A program made the position numbers and the translations under genes. The notes beneath the pieces were generated by a model. That model did not search any database, was not told the origin of the DNA, and saw only the letters and a list, made by a program, of their open reading frames with translations. This document shows, piece after piece, positions 55,854-64,000 of a stretch of 64,000 nt of DNA (its first letter is position 1; each line of letters starts with the position of its first letter). The stretch is taken from positions 994,501-1,058,500 of the forward strand of contig OX439000.1 of the NCBI GenBank assembly GCA_949316495.1. The letters are read 5' to 3'. This DNA comes from Amphiduros pacificus (lineage: Eukaryota; Annelida; Polychaeta; Phyllodocida; Hesionidae).

Positions 55854-56003
55854 CTAATGTGTCTCTGCTCTCACTGTGGTTATACTAAATGCTGATCCTG
55901 TGCGGATGAAGAATCGCCGGAGAATTGAGCGCAGTTCGGACTTCATATCAAACACCATGATCTCACACAGGAGTGGGTAATACTCGGAGGCGTGGGCTCG
56001 GAA
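55854..56003 (-). CDS. ARFGEF1/2: ARFGEF1/2 (BIG) last coding exon
   Basis: Begins after a strong acceptor (TTTTTGCTTTCAG) at 56003 and reads [36 protein letters not shown], then a divergent tail [13 protein letters not shown] and stop at 55854-55856. Vertebrate BIG1/BIG2 proteins end with the closely similar [18 protein letters not shown]... RAVLRRFFLRIG (from memory), which fixes the identity. The phase-0 junction joins Arg of the preceding exon to this Phe. BIG proteins exchange GDP for GTP on class I ARFs at the trans-Golgi network and recycling endosomes. The catalytic Sec7 domain is central in the protein and is not in this window. This part belongs to the C-terminal helical-repeat region. 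Confidence 0.95.
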   Translation of the reverse strand, partial: FRAHASEYYPLLCEIMVFDMKSELRSILRRFFIRTGSAFSITTVRAETH

Positions 56004-56906
56004 CTGAAAGCAAAAATCAAAGACAAATCAGTTTAGGATTTCAATTAGTGCCAGGAAAAAAAAGTTCCCATTAAATGAAATAAAAAGTATTTCCAAGAAA
56101 ATGTTCTCTGAGCTCATCTAGATTTTTTGCACCAATTTTCAGCCTGAAAGTTTGGTTAGTTACAAATACTATCATTTTTCATTCTGATAAAAATTAATGC
56201 CAATTATGTGATGAACATTAAAGCAATCTGCTTTTTCTGGAGGTCACTTTATGGTTCTAATAATGGTTCAAAACATGACGCCCATTATTACGTAAGGGAA
56301 GATACTGCAGGCAACCTCTGAAATCAGTTGATATATAACCCATGAGGTCAACGCCATAATGCCGTAAAGATTAAATGACAAATCCAGGAAAAATCCTCTC
56401 CAAAGTCAGTATCACTGCACCTAAATGGTTAAAGCACTGCAGCCATACTCCTCAGGGCGATCCTATGTGATTAATATAAAAAACAGGTGCCCAGAACCAG
56501 CCCAGGCAAATAATCAGGGTCAGAGGTTAAAGGTCAATATGTCAAATATGAGGTCGTCATGTATGCCAAAAATGAACAACCTCCAACATTTGGTTGCCTG
56601 GACAAACTATGCAGCTGTACCTACTGCAGCCAATGACAATACCCCCATCAACAAGTGAGCTGAGGGGTAAAAATTATATTCCAAACTAAGCTTTTAATAA
56701 CAAATGAATGGTAACACTTCCATGCTATTATATAATTTCAGCTCATTCATAAATCATGAATGTTTTCCTTAAAGTGCCTCTCTCAGAGCATCCATTGTGT
56801 GTCCTGCACTTGGCTGAAACTAGCAACAACTCTGCATCTGACTTCATCACTCTCTCACAGCAAAGCCATTAAAGATACTTCACATTACATAAGGATGGTG
56901 ACTTAC
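56004..56906 (-). other. ARFGEF intron (phase 0)
   Basis: Donor A|GTAAGT at 56907/56906 and acceptor GCTTTCAG at 56004. About 0.9 kb, AT-rich, no embedded element recognised. Confidence 0.9.
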
Positions 56907-57024
56907 TCTTTCATCGCTCATCTTGAGAACCTTGGTGAGGAAGAGGAGGAGGAGATTGCTCCAGGCGTCGCGATGGCTGTCGGACTGCAGGGACAGGAAG
57001 TACTTGAGTCCATCGTGGCCCACA
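56907..57024 (-). CDS. ARFGEF1/2: ARFGEF1/2 (BIG) penultimate exon
   Basis: A 118-bp exon reading (S)[39 protein letters not shown]. This matches the remembered BIG1/BIG2 segment ...[35 protein letters not shown] nearly residue for residue. It begins at an acceptor TGTTTTTAG (57025-57027 on plus is CTA) and ends at donor A|GTAAGTC. Its first 30 bp and its acceptor are tandemly copied upstream, at 57025-57290. The true copy uses the weaker TTTTTAG|T acceptor, whereas three upstream copies carry TTTTCAG|G. The choice of the downstream site is forced because only it leads into the full exon without a stop. Confidence 0.95.
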
Positions 57025-57290
57025 CTAAAAACACATCACAAATATCATGAGTAACTCAGGAAATACTTGAGACCATCGTGGCCCACCCTGAAAACACACC
57101 ACAAATATCACGAGTAACTCAGGAAATACTTGAGTCCATCGTGGCCCACCCTGAAAACACACCACAAATATCACGAGTAACTCAGGAAATACTTGAGACC
57201 ATCGTGGCCCACCCTGAAAACACATCACAAATATCATGAGTAACTCAGAGGATACTTCAGTCCATTGTGGGCCAGCATACAAAACACATT
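57025..57290 (-). repeat. 63-bp tandem repeat copying the 3' splice site and exon edge
   Basis: On the minus strand each unit contains a pyrimidine-flanked acceptor (GTGTGTTTTCAG), then GGTGGGCCACGATGG(A/T)CTCA and AGTATTTCCTG (the start of the exon), then an intronic linker GAGTTACTC(A/G)TGATATTTG. Units align at 57015 (true exon), 57078, 57141, 57204 and 57267, exactly 63 bp apart. Decoy exon starts fall at 57087, 57150 and 57213; the fifth copy has lost its AG. Using a decoy keeps the frame for 13 codons and then meets TGA. Confidence 0.93.
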
Positions 57291-57382
57291 ATGAATATCA
57301 TGAGAAACTTACTGGGGTATATTATGACCCAAAAAGGCCTCAAAACACATAAAAAATTCAATTACAAATACCATTAATGCCA

Positions 57383-58140
57383 GTACTAAATCTCTGCCTG
57401 CCATAATGACCTACTAAATCCCTGCCTGCCATAATGACCTACTAATTCCCTGCTTGCCATAATGACCTACTAATTCCCTCCCTGCCATGATGACCTACTA
57501 ATTCCCTCCCTGCCATAATGACCTACTAATTCCCTGCCTGCCATAATGACCTACTAATTCCCTGCCTGCCATAATGACCTACTAATTCCCTGCCTGCCAT
57601 AATGACCTACTAATTCCTTGCCTGCCATAATGGCCTACTAATTCCCTGCCTGCCATAATGACCTACTAGTTCCCTGCCTGCCATAATGACCTACTAGTTC
57701 CCTGCCTGCCATAATGTCCTACGAATTCCTTGCCTGCCATAATGGCCTACGAATTCCCTGCCTGCCATAGTGACCTACTAATTCCCTGCCTGCCATAGTG
57801 ACCTACTAGTTCCCTGCCTGCCATAGTGACCTACTAATTCCCTGCCTGCCATAATGACCTACTAATTCCCTGCCTGCCATAGTGACCAACTAATTCCTTG
57901 CCTGCCATAATGGCCTACTAATTCCCTGCCTGGCATAATGAACTACTAATTCCCTGCCTGCCATAATGACCTACTAATTCCCTGCCTGGCATAATGAACT
58001 ACTAATTCCCTGCCTGCCATAATGACCTACTAATTCCCTCCCTGGCATAATGACCTACTAATTCCCTCCCTGCCATAATGACCTACTAATTCCCTCCCTG
58101 CCATAATGACCTACTAATTCCCTGCCTGCCATAATGACCT
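57383..58140. repeat. 28-bp minisatellite in the ARFGEF intron
   Basis: About 27 copies of ATAATGACCTACTAATTCCC + TGCCTGCC, with single-base variants (CTCCCTGCC, TAGTTCC, ATAGTGACC) spread in blocks. Confidence 0.96.
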
Positions 58141-58685
58141 CTACCATTCCAACAGCCCCTGACAATGTGGACAGAATCTTGGCTCTGCCTTCCATTATTT
58201 TGATTGTTTCCTGATTCCCACATCTTCTTTATCACCCCTAGTTTTCCCAATACCATCTAAACAATCCCAACATTATGCGACTTGCATAGTTCCCTGATTA
58301 TTCTCTGAAATGTGATTAGCTGTCCCAACAATTCTAGTATGGTTTGTATCAAATAACACTGGAGATGTAAATTGCAGTCATTTATAAGTTATCTCTATAA
58401 CCTTGATGGATACATTCTCTATTAAAGGAAAAAATCCTGGTTAGAAATTCACCCATTACAGACCTGCAATTTTTTGGTTTCTTTGGTTTTTTTTGGTTTC
58501 TATCAATGAGATATTTAGGCTCTACAAAAATGAGTTATGAAAAGGTAGCGTGTGGGAGGCAATTAAATATACTCGGTGGGCCGCTTTGTGATGCTTACAT
58601 AACCTGACACAGCACAGCAGCTGCCACATGCCAACCATCACATCAACCTGCCACAAAACCTTCTCTTAAATGTGGAGGGAAAGAG
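58141..58685. other. Intron sequence between arrays
   Basis: Unique-looking AT-rich intronic DNA with a (GGTTTCTTT)n-like patch near 58475. No exon seen. Confidence 0.6.
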
Positions 58686-58689
58686 GCCT

Positions 58690-60070
58690 TAGGACACCCT
58701 GCCTACCCTGCTCCTCCCTCCCCCCTGCCTACCCTGCTCGCTCCCCCCTGCCTACCCTGCTCGCTCCCCCCTGCCTACCCTGCTCCCCCCTGCCTACCCT
58801 GCTCCCTCCCCCCTGCCTACCATGCTCCTCCCTCCCCCTGCCTACCCTGCTCCTCCCTCCCCCCTGCCTACCCTGCTCCTCCCTCCCCCCTGCCTACCCT
58901 GCCCCTCCCTCCCCCTGCCTACCCTGCTCCTCCCTCCCCCCTGCCTACCCTGCTCCTCCCTCCCCCCTGCCTACCCTGCTCCTCCCTCCCCCTGCCTACC
59001 CTGCTCCTCCCTACCCTGCTCCCTCCCCCCTGCCTACCCTGCTCCCTCCCCCCTGCCTACCCTGCTCGCTCCCCCCTGCCTACCCTGCTCGCTCCCCCCT
59101 GCCTACCCTGCTCGCTCCCCCCTGCCTACCCTGCTCCTCCCTCCCCTGCTCCCTCCCCCCTGCCTACCCTGCTCCTCCCTCCCCCTGCCTACCCTGCTCC
59201 CTCCCCATTGCCTACCCTGCTCCCCCTGCCTACCCTGCTCCCTCCCCCCTGCCTACCCTGCTCCCTCCCCCCTGCTTACCCTGCTTCCTCCCCCCTGCCT
59301 ACCCTGCTCCCTCCCCCCTGGCTACCCTGCTCCCCCTGCCTACCCTGCTCCCCTCTGCCTACCCTGCTCCCCCACTTACACCAGCCTACCCCTGCCTACC
59401 CCCTGGCTACCCTGCTCCCCCACTTACACCAGCCTACCCCCTGACTACCCTGCTGCCCCACTTACACCAGCCTACCCCCTGCCTACCCCCTGACTACCCT
59501 GCTGCCCCACTTACACCAGCCTAACCCTGCTTACCCCCTGCCTACCCTCTGGCTACCCCCTGACTACCCCCACTTACACAGGCTACAACTGCCTAACCTG
59601 CTCCCCCTGCCTACACTGCTCCCCCTGCCTACCCTGCTCCCCCACTTACACCAGCCTACCCCTGCCTACCCCCTGGCTACCCTGCTCCCCCACTTACACC
59701 AGCCTACCCCTGCCTAACCTGCTCCCCCTGCCTATCCCCACTTACACCAGCCTACCCCCTGACTACCCCTGCCTACCCCCTGCCTACCCTGCTCCCCCAC
59801 TTACACCAGCCTACCCCCTGACTACCCCTCTGCCTACCCTGCTCCCCCACTTACACCAGCCTACCCCTGCCTAACCTGCTCCCCCTGCCTATCCCCACTT
59901 ACACAGGCTACCCCCTGGCTACCCCCTGGCTACCCCCTGCCTATCCCCACTTACACAGGCTACCCCCTGGCTACCCCCTGGCTACCCCCTGGCTACCCCC
60001 TGACTACCCCCTGGCTACCCCCTGGCTACCCCCTGACTACCCCCTGCCTATCCCCACTTACACAGGCTAC
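58690..60070. repeat. Pyrimidine-rich minisatellite complex (CCCCCTGCCTACCCTGCTCC)
   Basis: About 1.4 kb of CCCCCTGCCTACCCTGCTCC-type units with insertions of CTCCCTCC and, in the right half, CCCACTTACACCAGCCTACC and CCTGGCTACC units. Unit length varies from about 10 to 30 bp. On the gene strand it is G-rich with frequent GGGGG runs. Plus-strand frames full of LPTLLPPPC are artefacts. Confidence 0.95.
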
Positions 60071-60705
60071 AACTGCCTTTGATTGACTAGGAAACAACAA
60101 CCACATCTCTGCCATCATTTGGTGGATCACAGGGCCATTTATTGGGCATAAAAGTCATTCATCGGGCATACTACTGTATTTCCTACTGTGTCAACACTTG
60201 CAATAAATAAAGCTCTCTTAACTAAATACATCAAAATCAATCTCATTGGAAATGAAGCATCACTTGGTCACATTCTGTTTCATTCCCCAAGCATAATATG
60301 GACTAATTGTCAATATATCAATTCTCCTTCCCAATCTCAGAGCTTCACTAGTCTGTTTAATGTCACACAAAACTATGAAGAAACACAACAAAGACCTCGA
60401 CGCCAGCATATTCTTTATTCCACCGGAGTAGGCTTTGCACAAAAAAACAAGACAACCTTTGAACTCTTGGTAAGAATTCAGTTCTGTTCATTATTCTGAG
60501 CTGTCTCATTGACTGCTTTCAATGGCCCTCTAATTTTAGGAGTGCTTTGTTGTTTTTTATTTACCTACAGGGATTCAGACTTCTATTTGAACACAAAGGT
60601 TGAGATGAACAAAACTCAAAGCTAACAACCCGAGGCTACACACATTTTTTCTTATTCATGAGCCATGTCTCAACTCTGGTGATAAAATCTAAATCATGTA
60701 GCTAA
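60071..60705. other. Intron sequence between arrays
   Basis: Non-repetitive intronic DNA. A 103-codon plus-strand frame (60188-60499) has no motif. Confidence 0.6.
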
Positions 60706-61011
60706 CTGATCAGCCGGCCCCGTGTCTCCCCCTGGTGGCAACCTACCTGATCAGCCTGCCCTGTGTCTCCCCCTGGTGGCAACCTACCTGATCAGCTGGC
60801 CCCGTGCCTCCCACTGGGGATGACCTACCTGATCAGCCGGCCCCGTGTCTCCCCCTGGTGGTGACCTACCTGATCAGCCGGTCCTGTGTCTCCCCCTGGT
60901 GGTGACCTACCTGATCAGCCGGTCCTGTGTCTCCCCCCAGTGGTAGAATCGTGTACCTACCTGATCAGCCGGTCCTGTGTCTTCCCCCCAGTGGTAGAAT
61001 CGTGTACCTAC
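60706..61011 (-). repeat. 41/50-bp tandem repeat copying the exon edge and 5' splice site
   Basis: On the minus strand units contain GGGGGAGACACAGGACCGGC, TGATCAG, then the donor GTAGGT and a linker. CTGATCAG occurs at plus positions 60706, 60747, 60788, 60829, 60870, 60911, 60961 and 61012. Spacing is 41 bp five times, then 50 and 51. The site at 61012 is the true exon end. Six others keep GTAGGT, and the outermost (60706) has decayed to GTTAGC's TTAG. Splicing at any decoy would retain AGG TAG, a stop right after the exon. Confidence 0.93.
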
Positions 61012-61150
61012 CTGATCAGCCGGTCCTGTGTCTCCCCCCAGTGGTCCCTCCGCATGTCATCCATGTACATTCTGAACAAGATCCGCAATGTACACGCTAA
61101 ACTCTGCGTCTCTTGTTTCAATAAATTTGGTTTAGCCTTCCCACGGAAAC
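61012..61150 (-). CDS. ARFGEF1/2: ARFGEF1/2 (BIG) third-from-last exon
   Basis: A 139-bp exon after acceptor TCTATTTCAG, reading (G)[45 protein letters not shown](S). The remembered vertebrate sequence [34 protein letters not shown]...W aligns closely, so the identification is firm. It enters with 2 bases of a split Gly codon and leaves with AG of a Ser codon that the next exon completes. The donor is ATCAG|GTAGGT. The 33 bases at its 3' edge, with the donor, are repeated seven times into the intron. The preceding exon was not found between 61151 and 64000. Confidence 0.95.
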
Positions 61151-62500
61151 CTGAAATAGACAAAAATCAATTAAAGTTTTCCATTGCACTGAATATAGCT
61201 GCAATCAAATAATACTTAGTAATCTTTACAATAACATATAGTGTAAATATTGTAAATATAATAACTGATGTCAATATTGAGTGATTACTTCATTATCTTT
61301 CTTTAGATATTTCATAAATGTACAAATGTTGTATTTTTCTATATATGTTAAGCATGCATGTCACAGTTATTCAAAGTATTAAATAAAAAAAAACTTTCAT
61401 TCCTGTTATACTGATCTATACAATATTCTATTCATAAAAATAAAAATATTTCAGTCATTCTATCTATCATACAAACCAAACTGGTAAGACACAGATATAT
61501 AAATATTGTGTTAGTTGTTGTACACAGGACCATGACATTTTAATAAGCCAAATATCACAAGTTTACATAAACATTTTCCCTTTCATTCATGATATTTTCC
61601 AAAACCAATAGTTTTAAAATTCCATTTCACTAGCAAACACCAATATCATCATAATAATCATCAGACTCATTATCATTGAAGTTTTAATTAAATATAAACA
61701 GTTTTGTACTGTATATGGACAATGATACGGTAGTCCACACATTCAATGAGACTTGATGTGGGAAGGTCAATAATTTCCTTTTTTTTAACTTGAGAACTGG
61801 ACAATTTTTTGTAGATATTTTGATTTAATCAGAAACTCAGTATGCTTTTGGGAATCATTGAAATAAGCAGACTTTAAATTGTGGTAAAAAATAGCCATTT
61901 TTTCCTTTCGTTCAAAATGAATGATATTTGTCTTTCAATTGGAAATATATAAATGAATAGGACATTCTCAGACATCCAAAGTCTCTCTTCTAACTTGCAG
62001 TTGGTTATGTTAAAATATTATTGGAAAGGGATGGTATGGGTAACTGCAAAATATATAAAATTCAAGATGACTTCTAAAAAGCCAGACACTCATTGACAAG
62101 TTTTCAAATAGGTCAGAAGCAAGGAAATGATGACACTTTGTTTTAATCTCAAGCTGTTAATCTTTGCATACAGATGCCAATATTTTAGATTTTGAAGTGA
62201 TTTGATATTTCAGCATGACGACTCTGATTTCAGTGTATCGACTTGGATTCAGACTAATGTTGACTATCAAATGAATATTCACATCTATACTAACAACATC
62301 AAATAAACATTCACACCTAGGCTGATGCTCTAAAATGCCCATTCACACCTGAACAGGCCCCACTAGTAATATATGACATATATATACTCTATGGCATGGT
62401 CTACTGTGGAAGGTGAGAGTACCAGACTGCAGGCAGGTGGCAGCACTGTGCTCATGCTTGCTACATCAAATATAAAATACAATTCCACATCCTTCCTGTC
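61151..62500 (-). other. ARFGEF upstream intron, no exon found
   Basis: AT-rich sequence 5' of the exon on the gene strand. I looked for the preceding BIG exon (expected to end near ...LWKAG) and did not find it. Confidence 0.5.
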
Positions 62501-62503
62501 CCC

Positions 62504-63520
62504 ACATTGTCCACTGGTCCCCACACTGTCCACTGGTCCCCACATTGTCCACTGGTCCCCACACTGACCACTGGTCCCCACACTGTCCACTGGTCCCCAC
62601 ACTGTCCACTGGTCCCCACACTGTCCACTGGTCCCCACACTGTCCACTGGTCCCCACATTGTCCACTGGTCCCCACACTGTCTACTGGTCCCCACATTGT
62701 CCACTGGTCCCCACACTGTCCACTGGTCCCCACATTGTCCACTGGTCCCCACACTGTCTACTGGTCCCCACATTGTCCAATGGTCCCCACACTGTCTACT
62801 GGTCTCCACACTGTCCACTGGTCCCCACACTGTCCACTGGTCTCCAAACTGGCCCACTGGTCCCCACACTGTCTACTGGTCCCCACATTGTCCAATGGTC
62901 CCCACACTGTCTACTGGTCTCCACACTGTCCACTGGTCCCCACACTGTCCACTGGTCCCCACATTGTCCACTGGTCTCCAAACTGGCCCACTGGTCTCCA
63001 CACTGTCCACTGGTCTCCACACTGTCTACTGGTCCCCACATTGTCCAATGGTCCCCACACTGTCTACTGGTCTCCACACTGTCCACTGGTCTCCACACTG
63101 TCCACTGGTCCCCACATTGTCCACTGGTCTCCAAACTGGCCCACTGGTCTCCACACTGTCCACTGGTCCCTACACTGTTTAATGGTCCCCACATTGTCCA
63201 CACACTGTCTACTGGTCTCCACACTGTCCACTGGTCCCCACACTGTCTACTGGTCTCCAAACTGCCCACTGGTCTCCAAACTGGCCCACTGGTCTCCAAA
63301 CTGGCCCACTGGTCTCCACACTGTCCACTGGTCCCCACACTGTCTACTGGTCCCCACATTGTCCACTGGTCCCCACACTGTCCACTGGTCTCCAAACTGG
63401 CCCACTGGTCTCCACACTGTCTGCTGGTCACCACACTGTCCAGTGGTCTCCACACTGTCCAGTGGTCTCCACACTGTCTACTGGTCTCCACACTGTCTAC
63501 TGGTCTCCACACTGTCTACT
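62504..63520. repeat. 19-bp minisatellite (CCCCACACTGTCCACTGGT)
   Basis: About 53 copies of CCCCACACTGTCCACTGGT with CTCC/CCCC, ATTG/ACTG and CCAAACTGGCCC variants arranged in longer blocks: the sequence from about 62770 is echoed from about 62890 and again from about 63040. Open frames on both strands are artefacts. The array resumes at 63983. Confidence 0.96.
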
Positions 63521-63982
63521 ATAACAAAACATACCGAGTCGGGGAAGCTGAGTGAGCGGATTCAGTGAGTTGGTGATTGCGGAAGGATACCCTGAGCCGA
63601 AGGCGAAGGGTATCCGTCCGCCATCACCAACTCACTGAATCCGCTCACCCAACTGACCCGACGAGGCATGTTTTGTTTTTATACCTCAGACAACTAATGT
63701 ATTTTTTTTAAAATGATACATGAAACAAGATATTTATCATTAAAAACATTTGTAAACAAAGCGCGCCTCATTTGACCCCGTCACGTGACCCGAAAATGGT
63801 GTGTACAGCCATAGACTGGTTGCCGCCATCTGTGTATATACACGATGTTCTTGATACTCGATGGGGGACCAGTCTAAAGATGGCCGTCGCAAAATAGTTC
63901 CAACTAATCAATACGTTACGAAATAATCGGCATGCTCGTATTCATTGGAAATCTCGTCAATACGCGCATCACTGAGGTATAA
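63521..63982. mobile_element. Putative foldback element inside the 19-bp array
   Basis: 63523-63677 is a large imperfect palindrome: AACAAAACAT...GAGCGGATTCAGTGAGTTGG...GGATACCC and its complement around a CTGAGCCGAAGGCGAAG centre. A second inverted pair, TATACCTCAG (63680-63689) and CTGAGGTATA (63972-63981), bounds the rest. The minisatellite is present on both sides, so 63521-63982 is an insertion. No coding frame and no clear target duplication beyond an A/T-rich 2-3 bp. Confidence 0.6.
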
Positions 63983-64000
63983 TGGTCTCCACACTGCCCA
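63983..64000. repeat. 19-bp minisatellite resumes
   Basis: TGGTCTCCACACTGCCCA continues the array of 62504-63520 up to the window edge. Confidence 0.8.

Noticed and set aside
58670-59524. Proline/leucine-rich 284-codon frame
   Set aside because: Pyrimidine minisatellite inside an ARFGEF intron, antisense to the gene.
62363-63568. Frames of 160-350 codons on both strands over the 19-bp array
   Set aside because: Repeat artefact. Both strands and several frames are open.
1-64000. LTR, retroviral, Polinton or other virus-derived elements
   Set aside because: I saw no paired long terminal repeats, protease/integrase or capsid motifs. All reverse transcriptases here are of the non-LTR type.

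Overview
This is a stretch of animal nuclear DNA, most likely from a marine mollusc or another lophotrochozoan. The support is: GT-AG spliced exons of a conserved animal Golgi gene, L2/CR1-group LINEs that end in a TATATAA-(ATT)n tail, a Tx1/L1-type LINE, tRNA-headed SINEs ending in CCCCAAACAAAC, and TTA-flanked MITEs. The species cannot be read from the sequence. Bacterial ideas such as operons and ribosome binding sites do not apply. I found no LTR, retroviral or Polinton-like element.

Layout. 0-23 kb is mostly gene-poor: about eight minisatellites, SINEs, two MITEs (one sitting inside a SINE), LINE fragments, and one possible collagen-like exon on the minus strand (2779-3043). 23.0-36.9 kb is a 32-bp minisatellite split by a long L2/CR1-type LINE (23531-36684). 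That LINE has an uninterrupted 1312-codon ORF2 and an ORF1 carrying a KH RNA-binding domain. ORF1 is itself split by a Tx1-type LINE (27249-32185) and by a truncated third LINE (25986-27232). 37.6-41.4 kb holds two decayed LINE copies, one of which splits a 22-bp minisatellite. 42-49 kb holds low-copy interspersed repeats shared with the left end of the window and two more minisatellites. A probable terminal exon of an unrecognised gene lies at 49212-49407 on the plus strand. 51-55 kb is again minisatellite-rich.

55.8-61.2 kb, minus strand, holds the last three coding exons of an ARFGEF1/2 (BIG1/BIG2, Drosophila Sec71) gene. This is the guanine-nucleotide exchange factor that activates class I ARF GTPases at the trans-Golgi and endosomes. 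The exons join in frame and encode its C-terminal tail; the rest of the gene lies beyond the right edge or in sequence I could not resolve. The intron between the first two of these exons is the most unusual host feature. A tandem repeat has copied the exon edge and 5' splice site at one end, and an independent 63-bp tandem repeat has copied the 3' splice site and exon edge at the other. The intron therefore carries several decoy donors and acceptors facing each other across a G-rich array.

By eye, about a fifth of the window is tandem repeat. Three arrays (23.0/36.7 kb, 39.5/41.3 kb, 62.5/64.0 kb) have a mobile element inserted inside them. All domain and family calls rest on motifs read by eye and remembered family sequences; no search was run.
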